Below the pieces are notes generated by a model that searched no databases, was not told the DNA's origin, and was given only the letters and a program-made list of their open reading frames with translations. A stretch of 64,000 nucleotides of DNA from an uncultured Kordia sp. (GTDB lineage: Bacteria > Bacteroidota > Bacteroidia > Flavobacteriales > Flavobacteriaceae): assembly GCF_947496985.1 (NCBI RefSeq), contig NZ_CANMEZ010000005.1, positions 1 to 64,000 on the forward strand, read 5' to 3'. A program made the position numbers and the translations under genes. Below, in pieces: positions 34,799-44,793 of this stretch (its first letter is position 1; each line of letters opens with the position of its first letter).

Positions 34799-35193
34799 TG
34801 AGTTTATTACAAACGAAAAATAAAAAGTTTAATCTTCCATTCGTTTATATTGCTGGAATTATTTTTCTAATCGTATTAGCGTATTTTGCTAATTATATAG
34901 AAAATTTAGGGAAAGATACTATTGATTTAGAATTGCCTAAAACTGTTGAAAGTGATGCGGGTACTCCATCAGTTTCGGTGCGATTAGCAAAAGATAAAAT
35001 TATATATCTTGACTCAGTACGAGTAGAATCAACTGAATTAAAAGAAAAATTAAAAATAAAATTAGACGGGCAACAAAATCCAACAATTATAGTGCATGCC
35101 GATGAAGGAGTGCCAATTGGAAAGGTAGTGGATATTATGGATTTTGCGAGCAAGCATCAATATAAAGTTATTTTAGCAGTACGATCAAAATAA
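34798..35193 (+). CDS. ExbD/TolR-like protein, second divergent copy
   Basis: A 131-residue protein with one transmembrane segment (about 15-33) and a periplasmic domain matching the first ExbD (NPTIIVHADEGVPIGKVVDIMDFASKHQYKVILAVRSK). The N-terminus is divergent: the segment aligned with the first ExbD lacks the SMSSMTD motif, so the membrane Asp is missing. It may act as a non-conducting partner. The start overlaps the previous stop by one base (TAATG). Confidence 0.88.
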   Translation: MSLLQTKNKKFNLPFVYIAGIIFLIVLAYFANYIENLGKDTIDLELPKTVESDAGTPSVSVRLAKDKIIYLDSVRVESTELKEKLKIKLDGQQNPTIIVHADEGVPIGKVVDIMDFASKHQYKVILAVRSK

Positions 35194-35199
35194 AAGATT

Positions 35200-36093
35200 A
35201 TGTCAATACTAAATACAGAACACAAACGAAAATCAGCTACAATTACCACGGTATTAATGATTTTGTTATTAATACTCATGTTTCTTTTTGGAATGCGATA
35301 TTTAGATCCGCCAGAAGAAAGTGGGATTGCTGTAAATTTTGGTACGACTGCAACTGGAAGTGGAAATGTGCAACCTAAAGAAGCTATAAAACCTGATACT
35401 GCACCAACGCAGCCAGAAGAAGAAGTTGAAGAACCACAAGAAACAGAAGCAGTTACAGAAGAGCAGCCAGAAACTACAACGGAAACGGCAACAGAAGAAG
35501 TAGTAACACAGGATTCAGAAGAATCAATTGCTATCAAAAAGGCTGAAGAAGCTAAGCGTAAGGCAGATGAAGCCGAAAAAGCGGCAAAAGCTGAAGCTGA
35601 TCGAATTGCAAAAGAAAAACGTGAAGCAGAAGAAAAACTCGAGCGAGAAAAAGCAGAAAAGAGAGCAAAGTTAGATGCAATGATGGATGGTGTGAAAAAC
35701 TCTGATGGAAAAGCTGACGGAGGTGACGGAGATGATAACGATAAAGGAGATAAGGGAAACCCTAAAGGCGATCCATATGCAGCAAGTTATTACGGACAAC
35801 CTGGTTCAGGAACAGGTGGGCAAGGAGGAAGCGGATTAAATGGACGTTCTAGAACACACAAACCTGACGTTCAGTCTGAATGTCAGGCAGAAGGTAAAGT
35901 GGTAATTTCAATTAAAGTAAATAATCAAGGAAAAGTAGTTGAGGCTAAACGTGGTTCGGGTACTACAGCAATTGATCAATGTTTAATTGATACAGCTATA
36001 AAAGCTGCTTACAAGTTTAAATGGAATGCTGATTCAAACGCTCCTTCTAGACAATCTGGAGTTATTGAATTTGTCTTCAAGTTAGGGCAATAA
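35200..36093 (+). CDS. tonB: TonB-like energy transducer
   Basis: A 297-residue periplasm-spanning protein. One transmembrane segment lies at about 17-33; a Pro/Glu-rich region and a Lys/Ala/Glu coiled coil (about 105-165) are followed by a Gly/Asp-rich linker and the C-terminal TonB-type beta domain (GKVVISIKVNNQGKVVEAKRGSGTTAID, ending VIEFVFKLGQ). It transfers proton-motive energy from ExbBD to outer-membrane receptors. It ends the four-gene cassette; folC follows after 16 bp. Confidence 0.9.
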   Translation: MSILNTEHKRKSATITTVLMILLLILMFLFGMRYLDPPEESGIAVNFGTTATGSGNVQPKEAIKPDTAPTQPEEEVEEPQETEAVTEEQPETTTETATEEVVTQDSEESIAIKKAEEAKRKADEAEKAAKAEADRIAKEKREAEEKLEREKAEKRAKLDAMMDGVKNSDGKADGGDGDDNDKGDKGNPKGDPYAASYYGQPGSGTGGQGGSGLNGRSRTHKPDVQSECQAEGKVVISIKVNNQGKVVEAKRGSGTTAIDQCLIDTAIKAAYKFKWNADSNAPSRQSGVIEFVFKLGQ

Positions 36094-36109
36094 TTTCCTT
36101 AAAAATAGT

Positions 36110-37321
36110 ATGAATTACCAAGATACCATAAACTGGTTGTATCATCAGTTGCCTTTTTTTCAGCGTCAAGGAGCAAAAGCACTTAAAAAAGACTTAGAGA
36201 ATATCATCAAATTTTCAGAGTACTTAAACTTTCCTGAAAAGAAATTCAAAACAATACATGTTGGAGGAACCAATGGAAAAGGTTCTACATCGCACATGAT
36301 TGCCTCTATTTTGCAAGAGGCAGGGTACAAAGTTGGTCTCTATACGTCCCCGCATTTAAAAGATGTGAGAGAGCGTATTCGGATTAATGGAAAAATGGTG
36401 AGTAAGCAATTCATTATTCAATTCATAAAACAAAACAGAACATTTTTAGAAACCAATGGTCTTTCATTTTTTGAAATGACAGTAGCGATGGCATTTGATT
36501 ACTTTGCTAAGAAAAAAGTTGATATTGCAGTTATTGAAGTTGGTTTGGGTGGTTTAACGGATTCTACAAATATCATTATACCTGAAGTTAGTGTAATTAC
36601 CAATATTGGTTTTGATCATACAGCTTCTTTAGGACATACTTTAGCTAATATTGCTTCGCATAAAGCGGGAATTATTAAAAAAAATATTCCTGTAGTTATT
36701 AGTGAATTCCAGAAAGAGATATCTCCAATTTTTGAAAAAGTGGCGTTAGAGAAAGAGACGCAGTTATATCTTGCAGAAAAAACAATTGTAAAACGGTATC
36801 AAACGGATTTATTAGGCGATTATCAGCAGAAAAACTACAAAGCTGCTGTGCAAGCTGTTCAATTACTAAAAGGCTTTAAAATTGAAGAAAAGCATATTAA
36901 AAACGGATTGTTAAGAGTTTTTGTCAACACAAAACTTACAGGTAGATGGCAAATTCTAAATAAAATACCTAAAATAATTTGTGATACTGCACATAATAAA
37001 GAAGGCTTGGTGATAGTTATGCGTCAACTGCAAAGAGAGAATTATGAAAAACTACATATTGTTTTTGGTGTTGTAAAAGATAAAAACATAGAAGAAGTGC
37101 TATCATTATTGCCTAAAGAGGCAATATATTATTTTTGCAGTCCAGAAATAATTAGAGGTTTAGATGCGCCTATATTACAACAAAAGGCAAGTAATCATGA
37201 GTTGATTGGTGATGTATATGATTCTGTTTCAGAAGCGTATGAGGTTTCTAAGATTAGGGCTTCTCCAAATGATGTAATTTTTATAGGAGGAAGTACTTAT
37301 GTGGTAGCAGAAATAGTTTAA
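36110..37321 (+). CDS. folC: Dihydrofolate/folylpolyglutamate synthase
   Basis: A 403-residue ATP-dependent ligase adding glutamate to folates. The P-loop is VGGTNGKGSTSHM, with YTSPHLKDVRERIRING, IEVGLGGLTDSTNII, FDHTASLG (catalytic-site loop), and the C-terminal Mur-ligase domain with TGRWQILNK, DTAHNKEGL and FVFGVVKDK-like GVVKDKN. Length is normal. It follows the TonB cassette by 16 bp, probably in the same operon, and precedes the tRNA-Val genes. Confidence 0.94.
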   Translation: MNYQDTINWLYHQLPFFQRQGAKALKKDLENIIKFSEYLNFPEKKFKTIHVGGTNGKGSTSHMIASILQEAGYKVGLYTSPHLKDVRERIRINGKMVSKQFIIQFIKQNRTFLETNGLSFFEMTVAMAFDYFAKKKVDIAVIEVGLGGLTDSTNIIIPEVSVITNIGFDHTASLGHTLANIASHKAGIIKKNIPVVISEFQKEISPIFEKVALEKETQLYLAEKTIVKRYQTDLLGDYQQKNYKAAVQAVQLLKGFKIEEKHIKNGLLRVFVNTKLTGRWQILNKIPKIICDTAHNKEGLVIVMRQLQRENYEKLHIVFGVVKDKNIEEVLSLLPKEAIYYFCSPEIIRGLDAPILQQKASNHELIGDVYDSVSEAYEVSKIRASPNDVIFIGGSTYVVAEIV

Positions 37322-37388
37322 ATTTTTTAAGCTTAAATTTTGTCAGATATAAAATCTATTCTATATTTGCATCCGCAATACGCAATAA

Positions 37389-37463
37389 GGGTGATTAGCT
37401 CAGTTGGTTCAGAGCACCTGCCTTACAAGCAGGGGGTCACTGGTTCGAATCCAGTATTACCCA
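37389..37463 (+). tRNA. tRNA-Val (anticodon TAC), copy 1
   Basis: A 75-nt cloverleaf. Acceptor GGGTGAT pairs with ATTACCC (one G-T), the anticodon loop CTTACAA carries TAC at 37424-37426, and the T-arm is GGTTCGAATCC. The CCA end is not encoded (ACAAAA follows). D-loop has TTGG. Confidence 0.97.
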
Positions 37464-37489
37464 CAAAATTTTATTGAAAAAGGAACTTC

Positions 37490-37564
37490 GGGTGATTAGC
37501 TCAGCTGGTTCAGAGCACCTGCCTTACAAGCAGGGGGTCACTGGTTCGAATCCAGTATTACCCA
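37490..37564 (+). tRNA. tRNA-Val (anticodon TAC), copy 2
   Basis: A tandem copy 26 bp after the first. It differs by one base, GCTCAGCTGG against GCTCAGTTGG in the D-arm. Same anticodon TAC. Probably cotranscribed with copy 1 and ended by the following terminator. Confidence 0.97.
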
Positions 37565-37566
37565 CA

Positions 37567-37599
37567 AAAAAAAGCTTCTCTTTATGAGAAGCTTTTTTT
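37567..37599. terminator. Bidirectional terminator after tRNA-Val pair
   Basis: A 14-bp perfect stem ending in A and T runs on either side with a TTTAT loop. It ends the tRNA transcript and the minus-strand murF gene. Confidence 0.92.
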
Positions 37600-37602
37600 A
37601 TT

Positions 37603-38874
37603 TTACAATAATTCTAAAATTCTTTCTAATGCCATTCCACGTGAACCTTTTATTAAAAGTGTGCTATTTTTTACTTCTGGAAAGTCATTTTTTAATGATT
37701 CAAAATTTTTATGAATGCTAACTTTGGGATTGCTACTTTCTATACTGTTAAAGTTTTCTCCAACTAAATAGACTTTGTCAATATGCAAAGAATCAATATA
37801 GTCATTTATATATTGATGCTCTTCTTTGGCAGTAGATCCTAGTTCAAACATATCGCCTAAAAAAGCAACCTTTTTAGCGTCTGTTAAGCGTGAAAAGTTG
37901 TCCAGCGCTGCTTTCATGCTTGTTGGGTTTGCGTTATAAGCGTCTAAAATGATTTTGTTAGATTCTTTATGGATAATTTGTGATCTGTTGTTAGAAGGGA
38001 TGTATGATTCTATAGCTTCTTTAATATCGTTTAATGGTACATTTAAGTAAATTCCTATAGCGATGGCAACTGCAATGTTTGGAAAATTATATGCTCCAAT
38101 GAGTTGACTTTGTATTTCTATAGTGTTAGTTTGTAGACGAACCATTGGGTTGGCATCAATAAATTGAATTTTTATATCTGCTGTGGTGGTATTTCCAAAT
38201 GTATAATGTCTTGAGTTTTGTGTGCGTTCAACTTGTTTTGAGTCATTTCCATTCACAAAAATAAACTTGTCATTCGCTTTTAAATAATCATATAATTCAC
38301 TTTTGCCAATAATAACCCCTTCTATACTTCCAAAACCTTCTAGGTGTGCTTTTCCGAAATTCGTAATATATCCGTAATCAGGTTCAGCAATGTTGCTTAA
38401 AAAAGCAATTTCCTTTTGATGATTTGCACCCATTTCTACAATCCCTATTTCGGTAGAACTGTTCATGGATAAAAGAGTAAGTGGGACGCCTATGTGGTTG
38501 TTTAAATTTCCTTTGGTGGCGGTTGTGTTGAATTTTTTTGCAAGTACTATGTTGATTAATTCCTTGGTTGTTGTTTTTCCGTTGCTTCCAGTTAATGAAA
38601 TAATAGGAATATTTAATTGATGCCTGTGATAATTTGCAAGCTTTTGAAGTGTTTCTAATACATTTTCAACAAGGATCGTTTTTTTAGAAGTTGCATAAGC
38701 TTCTTCGTCAACAATAGCGTAAGAGGCTCCTTTTTTAAGTGCTTCGACGGCATATTTATTTCCATTAAAGTTTTCGCCTTTTAAAGCGAAGAAAATACAA
38801 TTTAGAGTAATGTTTCTTGAATCTGTACAAACGACAGGGTGTTTTTTGAAAATGGTATACAATTCTGCAATCAT
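37603..38874 (-). CDS. murF: UDP-MurNAc-tripeptide--D-Ala-D-Ala ligase
   Basis: A 423-residue cytoplasmic Mur ligase adding D-Ala-D-Ala to the peptidoglycan precursor. N-terminal VCTDSRNITLNCIFFALKGENFNG, P-loop LTGSNGKTTTKELI, GIVEMGANHQKEIAFL, the DAYNANPTSM loop and FLGDMFELG are visible. Length is slightly short but normal for Bacteroidota. It stands alone between two terminators. Confidence 0.95.
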   Translation of the reverse strand: MIAELYTIFKKHPVVCTDSRNITLNCIFFALKGENFNGNKYAVEALKKGASYAIVDEEAYATSKKTILVENVLETLQKLANYHRHQLNIPIISLTGSNGKTTTKELINIVLAKKFNTTATKGNLNNHIGVPLTLLSMNSSTEIGIVEMGANHQKEIAFLSNIAEPDYGYITNFGKAHLEGFGSIEGVIIGKSELYDYLKANDKFIFVNGNDSKQVERTQNSRHYTFGNTTTADIKIQFIDANPMVRLQTNTIEIQSQLIGAYNFPNIAVAIAIGIYLNVPLNDIKEAIESYIPSNNRSQIIHKESNKIILDAYNANPTSMKAALDNFSRLTDAKKVAFLGDMFELGSTAKEEHQYINDYIDSLHIDKVYLVGENFNSIESSNPKVSIHKNFESLKNDFPEVKNSTLLIKGSRGMALERILELL

Positions 38875-38906
38875 ATGGTTGATGTATTTATGTATGATTT
38901 AAACGA

Positions 38907-38936
38907 AAAAAAGCCCTGATAGATCAGGGCTTTTTT
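38907..38936. terminator. Terminator of gldJ
   Basis: GCCCTGA/TCAGGGC stem with TAGA loop, flanked by a run of As and Ts (38907-38936). It can end gldJ (minus strand, stop at 38960). murF on the same strand begins downstream at 38874. Confidence 0.88.
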
Positions 38937-38959
38937 CAATTACTTTTCATGAAGTAATA

Positions 38960-40663
38960 TTATTTTCTAGGTCTTTTCTTTCCTTGTGCTTTTGAACCAA
39001 CTCTAGACATTGCACATCTAAATCCGATGTATGAAGTTGCCATGTACTCTGGGAAAGCTCTTCTTTGTGCTGGATCAATCCAGTAAGCTCTATCTTTCCA
39101 TGATCCTCCTTTGTATACACGAACGTTGTCATCAATTAAAGTTGTTCTTTCTTCAGACTTGTCATATTGTCTAACCATTCCGCTGGAATCAGAGCTAACT
39201 TTATGCTTAGGAGCGTTATACATTCTCTTTTTGCTGTTTTCTCCTCCGTCTTCGTCTTCGTTAAATAAGTCATAGAATCTAGAAGAAGCAACATCTCCAT
39301 CTCTATAGTTTCTGTTATCAGACTTGTCAAAGTTTACTCTTAAGTATGTTTCGTTTTCGTCAACAGGAACTTGAGCTAATTGACCAGGAAGGTTTCTTGC
39401 CATAATTCTACCATTAGAAATGGTATCATATTTAATATCGTCAGCTTTAACAATCTCAGCTTTTCCTTCTTGGTTGATTTTGTTTTTCATGTAAACATTA
39501 CCACGATAGTAGTTAAAGTCACTAGCTTCGTCGTCAACCATTGGACGGTATACATCAGCAACCCATTCTGCAACGTTTCCTGCCATGTCATATAATCCAA
39601 AATCGTTTGGAGGGTATGATTTTACACGAGCAGTAATATCGGCTCCATCATCAGACCAACCAGCAATTCCACCATAGTCACCTTTTCCATTCTTGAAGTT
39701 AGCTAACTGATCTCCACGTCTTTTTCTGTTTCCACTTCTTGTGAATTCACCTTTCCATGGATATTTTTTTCTACCACGTACATTATTATACTCTCTTAAT
39801 CCATCTAAACCTTTAGCGGCATATTCCCACTCAGCTTCAGTTGGTAGTCTGTATTCTGGTAAAATAACTCCAGAAGTACGTTTTGCATATACGTTAGATG
39901 CTTCTTCCTCTTCTCCGTCAGCAGCGTCATCGTCGCTCTTTTTCTTGCTTTTACGCTTAGATTTTTCAGCAATTCTCCCTTTGTATTCGTCAATCTTACC
40001 ACCATAAGTTTCGTTAGGGCTTGTTAGGTAAGCTTCTGTACTAAATGTACTAGTAGCGTCTGTGCTATCAGTTTTAACACCTTTAGCAATGTAGCCTTCA
40101 CGTTCTAAAACAGCTTCGTTAACTCTGTCTGTTCTCCACTGACAGAACTGAACTGCTTGAATCCAGTTAACACCAACTACAGGGTATTCAGCATATCCAG
40201 GATGTCTTAAATAGTTAGTAGTCATCGTTTCGTTAAATCCTAAACGATTTCTCCAAACTAACGTATCTGGTAAAACACCAGTATAAATGTTTCTGTAATT
40301 TGGATCTTCAGGTGAAAATACATTCTTTGTCCAATATAAGTACTCTGTGTACATTAAATTAGTCACCTCAGTTTCATCCATGTAAAAGGATTGCACATGT
40401 TGTTGGTTTGGGGTATTGTTCCAATCGTGCATAGGATCATCCTGTGTTTTTCCCATTGTGAAGGTTCCACCTTCTACAAATACTAATCCAGGAGCAGTTT
40501 CTTGATCTTTATATTTTGTGTTGGCTTCAAATCCACCGTCTTTACCATCAATTCGCCAACCTGTGGCTCTTGATGTGTTTTTAGATGATGATCTTTTACA
40601 GCTAAAAAATCCTAAAGAAACTACTGCGACTAGTAGCATAATTCTTATTGTTCGCTTTTTCAT
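38960..40663 (-). CDS. gldJ: Gliding motility lipoprotein GldJ
   Basis: A 567-residue lipoprotein required for gliding and T9SS function. The ATG at 40663 gives a lipoprotein signal (MKKRTIRIMLLVAVVSLGFFSC, lipobox Cys at about 22); the longer frame from 40777 adds an unrelated 38 residues. A SUMF1-type fold follows (GLVFVEGGTFTMGKTQDDP, YRLPTEAEWEYAAKGLDG, YDMAGNVAEWVADVYRPM), interrupted by a charged insert of about 280-310 (KSKRKSKKKSDDDAADGEEEEA), and a C-terminus GSWKDRAYWIDPAQRRAFPEY with a basic tail. Position next to porU and porV matches flavobacterial synteny. Confidence 0.95.
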   Translation of the reverse strand: MKKRTIRIMLLVAVVSLGFFSCKRSSSKNTSRATGWRIDGKDGGFEANTKYKDQETAPGLVFVEGGTFTMGKTQDDPMHDWNNTPNQQHVQSFYMDETEVTNLMYTEYLYWTKNVFSPEDPNYRNIYTGVLPDTLVWRNRLGFNETMTTNYLRHPGYAEYPVVGVNWIQAVQFCQWRTDRVNEAVLEREGYIAKGVKTDSTDATSTFSTEAYLTSPNETYGGKIDEYKGRIAEKSKRKSKKKSDDDAADGEEEEASNVYAKRTSGVILPEYRLPTEAEWEYAAKGLDGLREYNNVRGRKKYPWKGEFTRSGNRKRRGDQLANFKNGKGDYGGIAGWSDDGADITARVKSYPPNDFGLYDMAGNVAEWVADVYRPMVDDEASDFNYYRGNVYMKNKINQEGKAEIVKADDIKYDTISNGRIMARNLPGQLAQVPVDENETYLRVNFDKSDNRNYRDGDVASSRFYDLFNEDEDGGENSKKRMYNAPKHKVSSDSSGMVRQYDKSEERTTLIDDNVRVYKGGSWKDRAYWIDPAQRRAFPEYMATSYIGFRCAMSRVGSKAQGKKRPRK

Positions 40664-40817
40664 AGTCAAGACTTGAGTATTGAAAGAAATTTTGGTTTGC
40701 AATATAGCAATTAAAGGTAAAATATCAAGGTTTATTTTAAAAATTAATATGATACTTACCCTCATCACAAATATCAATAGTTTTCATATAACGACTACAG
40801 TTGTAATTTATTATTCT

Positions 40818-40825
40818 TAATTTTG
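40818..40825 (+). promoter_or_regulatory. Candidate -7 box of porU
   Basis: TAATTTTG fits TAnnTTTG, 65 bp before the porU ATG. A TTG at 40801-40803 is only 14 bp upstream of it, shorter than usual for a -33 box, so it is tentative. Confidence 0.4.
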
Positions 40826-40889
40826 TTTTTTTAAAAGAAATACCCAAATCAATTAATAATATTTAATTTGTTTTACCGTTAAAGATGCA

Positions 40890-43800
40890 ATGAAAAAAAA
40901 ACTTACTTTCCTCTTAGGTATCCTTTCTATAAGTATATATGCTCAAAATAAACATTTTGATTTAGCATGGAGCGATACTGTAACTGAGTTTTCTACAGAA
41001 AACATCAATTTGAAATTGCCTACATTCAACAAAGAATATTTTGTGTATAATGGCGATGCTACTATTAGTTTTGTTACACAATGGGACGATGATCGAACAG
41101 TAAATCAACGTTCTATTCGTTTTGATAACATCTCATATGGAACGCTTACCAATACACAGTTAGGTAATATTGACAAAAGAAAACTACCTTCAGTAGCTAC
41201 TGTTAACATTTATAACTCCAAGGCAAGAGGGAAAAATAATCACATATTAGTGGTTTCTCCTTTAGTGAATGATAACGGTGTTATTAAGAAAGTTACAAGT
41301 TTTGATGTCAGCTATACTTTTAATTCAAGTAGTGCATTTACAGCTGGGAACCCTGAAGATGTTACAAGTTCAGTATTGAGTTCGGGTAATTTTTATAGAT
41401 TTTCTGTGCAAGAATCAGGAATCCATAGAATAGATGCTAATTTTTTAAATCAAATAGGGTTTAATACAGGGAATTTAAATCCAAGAAAATTAAAAATATA
41501 TGGTAATGGAGGAAGAATGCTTCCTTTACAAAATTCATTAAATGAACATTATGATGTTGCCGAAAATGCGATACAAGTAGTTGGTGAAGAAGACGGTGAA
41601 TTCAATGCAAATGATTATATTCTATTCTATGCGGAAGGCCCAAAAGAATGGAATAATGATAGTCAAACTCATATTAATGCATATACAGACAAAACTTACT
41701 ATTATATTACCACAGAAGGTTTAGAAGATGGAAAAAGGATTCAAGAAGCAGTACAGCCTTCTGGAACACCAGCGGTAACAGTAACTGAATACAATGATTA
41801 CCAATATCATGAACTTGATAATGTGAATATTGTAAAGTTAGGAAGAAGATGGTTTGGAGATGTATTTAACATTGAAACAGAAAAAACATTTGATTTTGAC
41901 CTTAAAAATCTTGTGACTTCTGAGCCAGTAACCATAGGGATTAAACCAGCAGCTATTTCAAATAGTGCAACTTCAATGTCTACATTAATTAATGGACAGC
42001 CTGCAGAAAACGTAAACGGACAGCCAACATTTAATTTTAACTTTGCGCCTATCAATGGTTCATCATTAGCAACACAACATATTATACCTGGATCACCACA
42101 ATCACGCCAAGGATTAATAGAAGATCAAATAAACTTAAGCTCAGAAAATTTAAGTATTACGCTTAATTATTCAAATAATGGAGTTGCAGGTTCTATAGGA
42201 TATCTTGATTATATTTCAGTAGCATCGACACGTATGTTAATGGGAACTGGAGAACAATTCAATTTTCAATACAACGATGCTAGAAATGTTATAGGTTTTG
42301 GGGAATTTGTTATTGCAAATGCGACCGATATTCCTGAAGTTTGGGACATTACGGATATATGGGATGTTTCGAAAGTAACGAATGAAGGAGCAGCAAGTAA
42401 TTTTGCTTTTAATGCGCCAATGGGAGAAGTTAGAAAATATATAGCGCTCGATAATTCGCAAATCTTCATTCCAACGATAGAACCTAATAGTTTAGTTGCT
42501 AATCAAAACCTAAAAGGAACGATTTTTTCTGAAGGAGACGTTGATTATATTATTATTTCTCCAGAAGAATTTGTTTCGCAAGCAGAACGCTTAGCCGATT
42601 TTCACAGAACAAACTCAGGATTGCAAGTTAGAGTCGTTACATTGACAAGTATTTACAATGAATTTAATACAGGGAATCCAGATATTGGAGCCATTCGTAA
42701 CTTTATTAAATATGTATATGACAATGCAAGTGCGGATGAAAACAGATTAAGATATGTTTGTTTCTTTGGAGATGCGTCATACGATTATAAAGATAGAATA
42801 GAAGAAAACACGAACATAGTTCCTGTATATCAGGCATACGAAAGTTTTAACTTAACCAGAGGATTCATGACAGATGATTTCTATGGTATGATGGATGATA
42901 ACGAAGGAACATTATCTATAGCAGATCGTTTAGATATCGCTTTAGGGAGAATGTTAATCATGGAACAAAGCCAAGCAAAAGCAATGGTAGATAAAGTGTT
43001 AACATATTATAGTAAGGAAGCATATGGAAGGTGGAGAAATACAGTGACAATTATTTCAGATGATGCCGAAGACAACTCCGATAAAGACTTGGAAGTAGAT
43101 TTAGATGCCTTAGGGAATACAATAGTAGCGAACAAACCATTTATCAATATCTCTAAAATTCACTCAGATGCATTTGTACAACAAACATCCGCAGGAGGAG
43201 AACGCTATCCGGAAGTAAATGAAGCCATAAAAGATAATATTGCTTTAGGTTCGTTAGTAGTAAACTACTTTGGTCATGGTGGAGAAGATGGACTCGCAGG
43301 AGAAAGAATCTTTGAAAAAAATGATTCGCAAGAACTAAGAAATGATTGCCGTCTTCCTTTATTTATCACAATTACTTGTGAATACACTCGATTTGATAAC
43401 CCACTACGTCAAACTGCTGGAGAATTCATGTTTTGGAATGAAGAAGGTGGAGCAGTATCACTTTTAACAACAACACGACAAATATTTCAAAATGTAGGGG
43501 TAAGTATCAACGAATTATTAGCAAGATACTTATTTTCATATGGTTCTAACGAATATCAGCCAATATCGGAAGCATTACGTCAAACTAAAAACTTGGTAAC
43601 AACAAGTAACAAAAGAACAGTTTTCTACATTGGGGATCCAGCATTAAAACTTGCGATTCCAAAACCACGTGTAAATCTTACAGCAATAAATGATGTGCCA
43701 ATTACACAAGCTACAGATACCTTAAAAGCGTTAAGTAGAGTAAAAATGGCAGGAAACATTACGGACGAATTCGGAAACATATTAAATACATACAACGGAA

Positions 43801-44762
43801 CAGTATTCTCAACAATTTACGACAAAAACATTCAGCGCCAAACACTATCAAATGATTTTCCATTTGTATTAGACTTTGAAACGTTAGGAGAAATTATATT
43901 CAGAGGAAAGTCTGGAGTAACGGACGGTACTTTTGAATTCGAATTCGTAGTACCACGTGATATTGCCATTCCTGTAGGAAATGGTCGTATCAGTTTCTAT
44001 GCAGAAAAAGGAGATGTTTTAGAAGATCATACAGGATTTAACGAAAACTTTTTAGTAGGAGAATTAAATGAAAATGCACCAGCAGACAATCAACCACCAG
44101 TTGTAAACTTATTTATGAATGATGAAAGTTTTGTATCTGGAGGAATTACCAATGAATCACCATTTTTGTTAGCAAAACTATCGGATGAAAATGGAATCAA
44201 TACCGCAAGTGGAATTGGACATGATATTGTCGGAATTCTTGATGGAGATGAAGTAAATCCAATCATTTTAAATGATTATTACGAAACAGAATTAAACGAT
44301 TACACACGTGGAATTGTAAAATTTCCATTCAGAGATCTAGAAGAAGGAACGCATACGCTTACATTAAAAGCGTGGGATGTGTACAACAATTCTTCAACAA
44401 ACGAAATACAATTTACAGTTTTCAACGAAAATAACTCACTCACTATTACCAATGTGTTAAATTATCCTAACCCATTTGTTAGCTATACAGAGTTTTGGTT
44501 TAATCATAATAGCTCAAGTGAACTGGATGTAATGATACAAGTATTTACAGTGTCAGGCAAGGTAGTACGTACACTTGTAGGAAAAGCAAATGCTGGCGCA
44601 AGCAGTAAAGATTTCGGTTCGCTGTCGCGTGATATTGTATGGGACGGGAAAGACGATTTCGGAGATAAATTAGCAAAAGGAGTCTATGTATACAAGATTA
44701 CAGTAAAATCTCCGTTAACTAATCAGAAAGTTGAAAAATTTGAAAAACTTGTAATACTATAA
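40890..44762 (+). CDS. porU: T9SS C-terminal signal peptidase PorU
   Basis: A 1290-residue outer-membrane sortase of the gingipain (C25) type that removes CTD signals of T9SS cargo and attaches them to the cell surface. Signal peptide 1-18 (SIYAQ). The C25 domain at about 540-925 has CFFGDASYDYKD, VNYFGHGGEDGLAGERIF (catalytic His) and ITCEYTRFDNP (catalytic Cys). A C-terminal domain of CTD-like fold (VLNYPNPFVSYTEFWF, GVYVYKITV) ends the protein. porV follows after 31 bp and gldJ is divergent. Length is as expected for the family. Confidence 0.95.
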   Translation: MKKKLTFLLGILSISIYAQNKHFDLAWSDTVTEFSTENINLKLPTFNKEYFVYNGDATISFVTQWDDDRTVNQRSIRFDNISYGTLTNTQLGNIDKRKLPSVATVNIYNSKARGKNNHILVVSPLVNDNGVIKKVTSFDVSYTFNSSSAFTAGNPEDVTSSVLSSGNFYRFSVQESGIHRIDANFLNQIGFNTGNLNPRKLKIYGNGGRMLPLQNSLNEHYDVAENAIQVVGEEDGEFNANDYILFYAEGPKEWNNDSQTHINAYTDKTYYYITTEGLEDGKRIQEAVQPSGTPAVTVTEYNDYQYHELDNVNIVKLGRRWFGDVFNIETEKTFDFDLKNLVTSEPVTIGIKPAAISNSATSMSTLINGQPAENVNGQPTFNFNFAPINGSSLATQHIIPGSPQSRQGLIEDQINLSSENLSITLNYSNNGVAGSIGYLDYISVASTRMLMGTGEQFNFQYNDARNVIGFGEFVIANATDIPEVWDITDIWDVSKVTNEGAASNFAFNAPMGEVRKYIALDNSQIFIPTIEPNSLVANQNLKGTIFSEGDVDYIIISPEEFVSQAERLADFHRTNSGLQVRVVTLTSIYNEFNTGNPDIGAIRNFIKYVYDNASADENRLRYVCFFGDASYDYKDRIEENTNIVPVYQAYESFNLTRGFMTDDFYGMMDDNEGTLSIADRLDIALGRMLIMEQSQAKAMVDKVLTYYSKEAYGRWRNTVTIISDDAEDNSDKDLEVDLDALGNTIVANKPFINISKIHSDAFVQQTSAGGERYPEVNEAIKDNIALGSLVVNYFGHGGEDGLAGERIFEKNDSQELRNDCRLPLFITITCEYTRFDNPLRQTAGEFMFWNEEGGAVSLLTTTRQIFQNVGVSINELLARYLFSYGSNEYQPISEALRQTKNLVTTSNKRTVFYIGDPALKLAIPKPRVNLTAINDVPITQATDTLKALSRVKMAGNITDEFGNILNTYNGTVFSTIYDKNIQRQTLSNDFPFVLDFETLGEIIFRGKSGVTDGTFEFEFVVPRDIAIPVGNGRISFYAEKGDVLEDHTGFNENFLVGELNENAPADNQPPVVNLFMNDESFVSGGITNESPFLLAKLSDENGINTASGIGHDIVGILDGDEVNPIILNDYYETELNDYTRGIVKFPFRDLEEGTHTLTLKAWDVYNNSSTNEIQFTVFNENNSLTITNVLNYPNPFVSYTEFWFNHNSSSELDVMIQVFTVSGKVVRTLVGKANAGASSKDFGSLSRDIVWDGKDDFGDKLAKGVYVYKITVKSPLTNQKVEKFEKLVIL

Positions 44763-44770
44763 ATAAAACC

Positions 44771-44778
44771 TATATTTG
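44771..44778 (+). promoter_or_regulatory. -7 box before porV
   Basis: TATATTTG is an exact TAnnTTTG box 15 bp before the porV ATG, suggesting porV can be transcribed separately from porU with a very short leader. Confidence 0.45.
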
Positions 44779-44793
44779 TTAAAATTTAACTTA

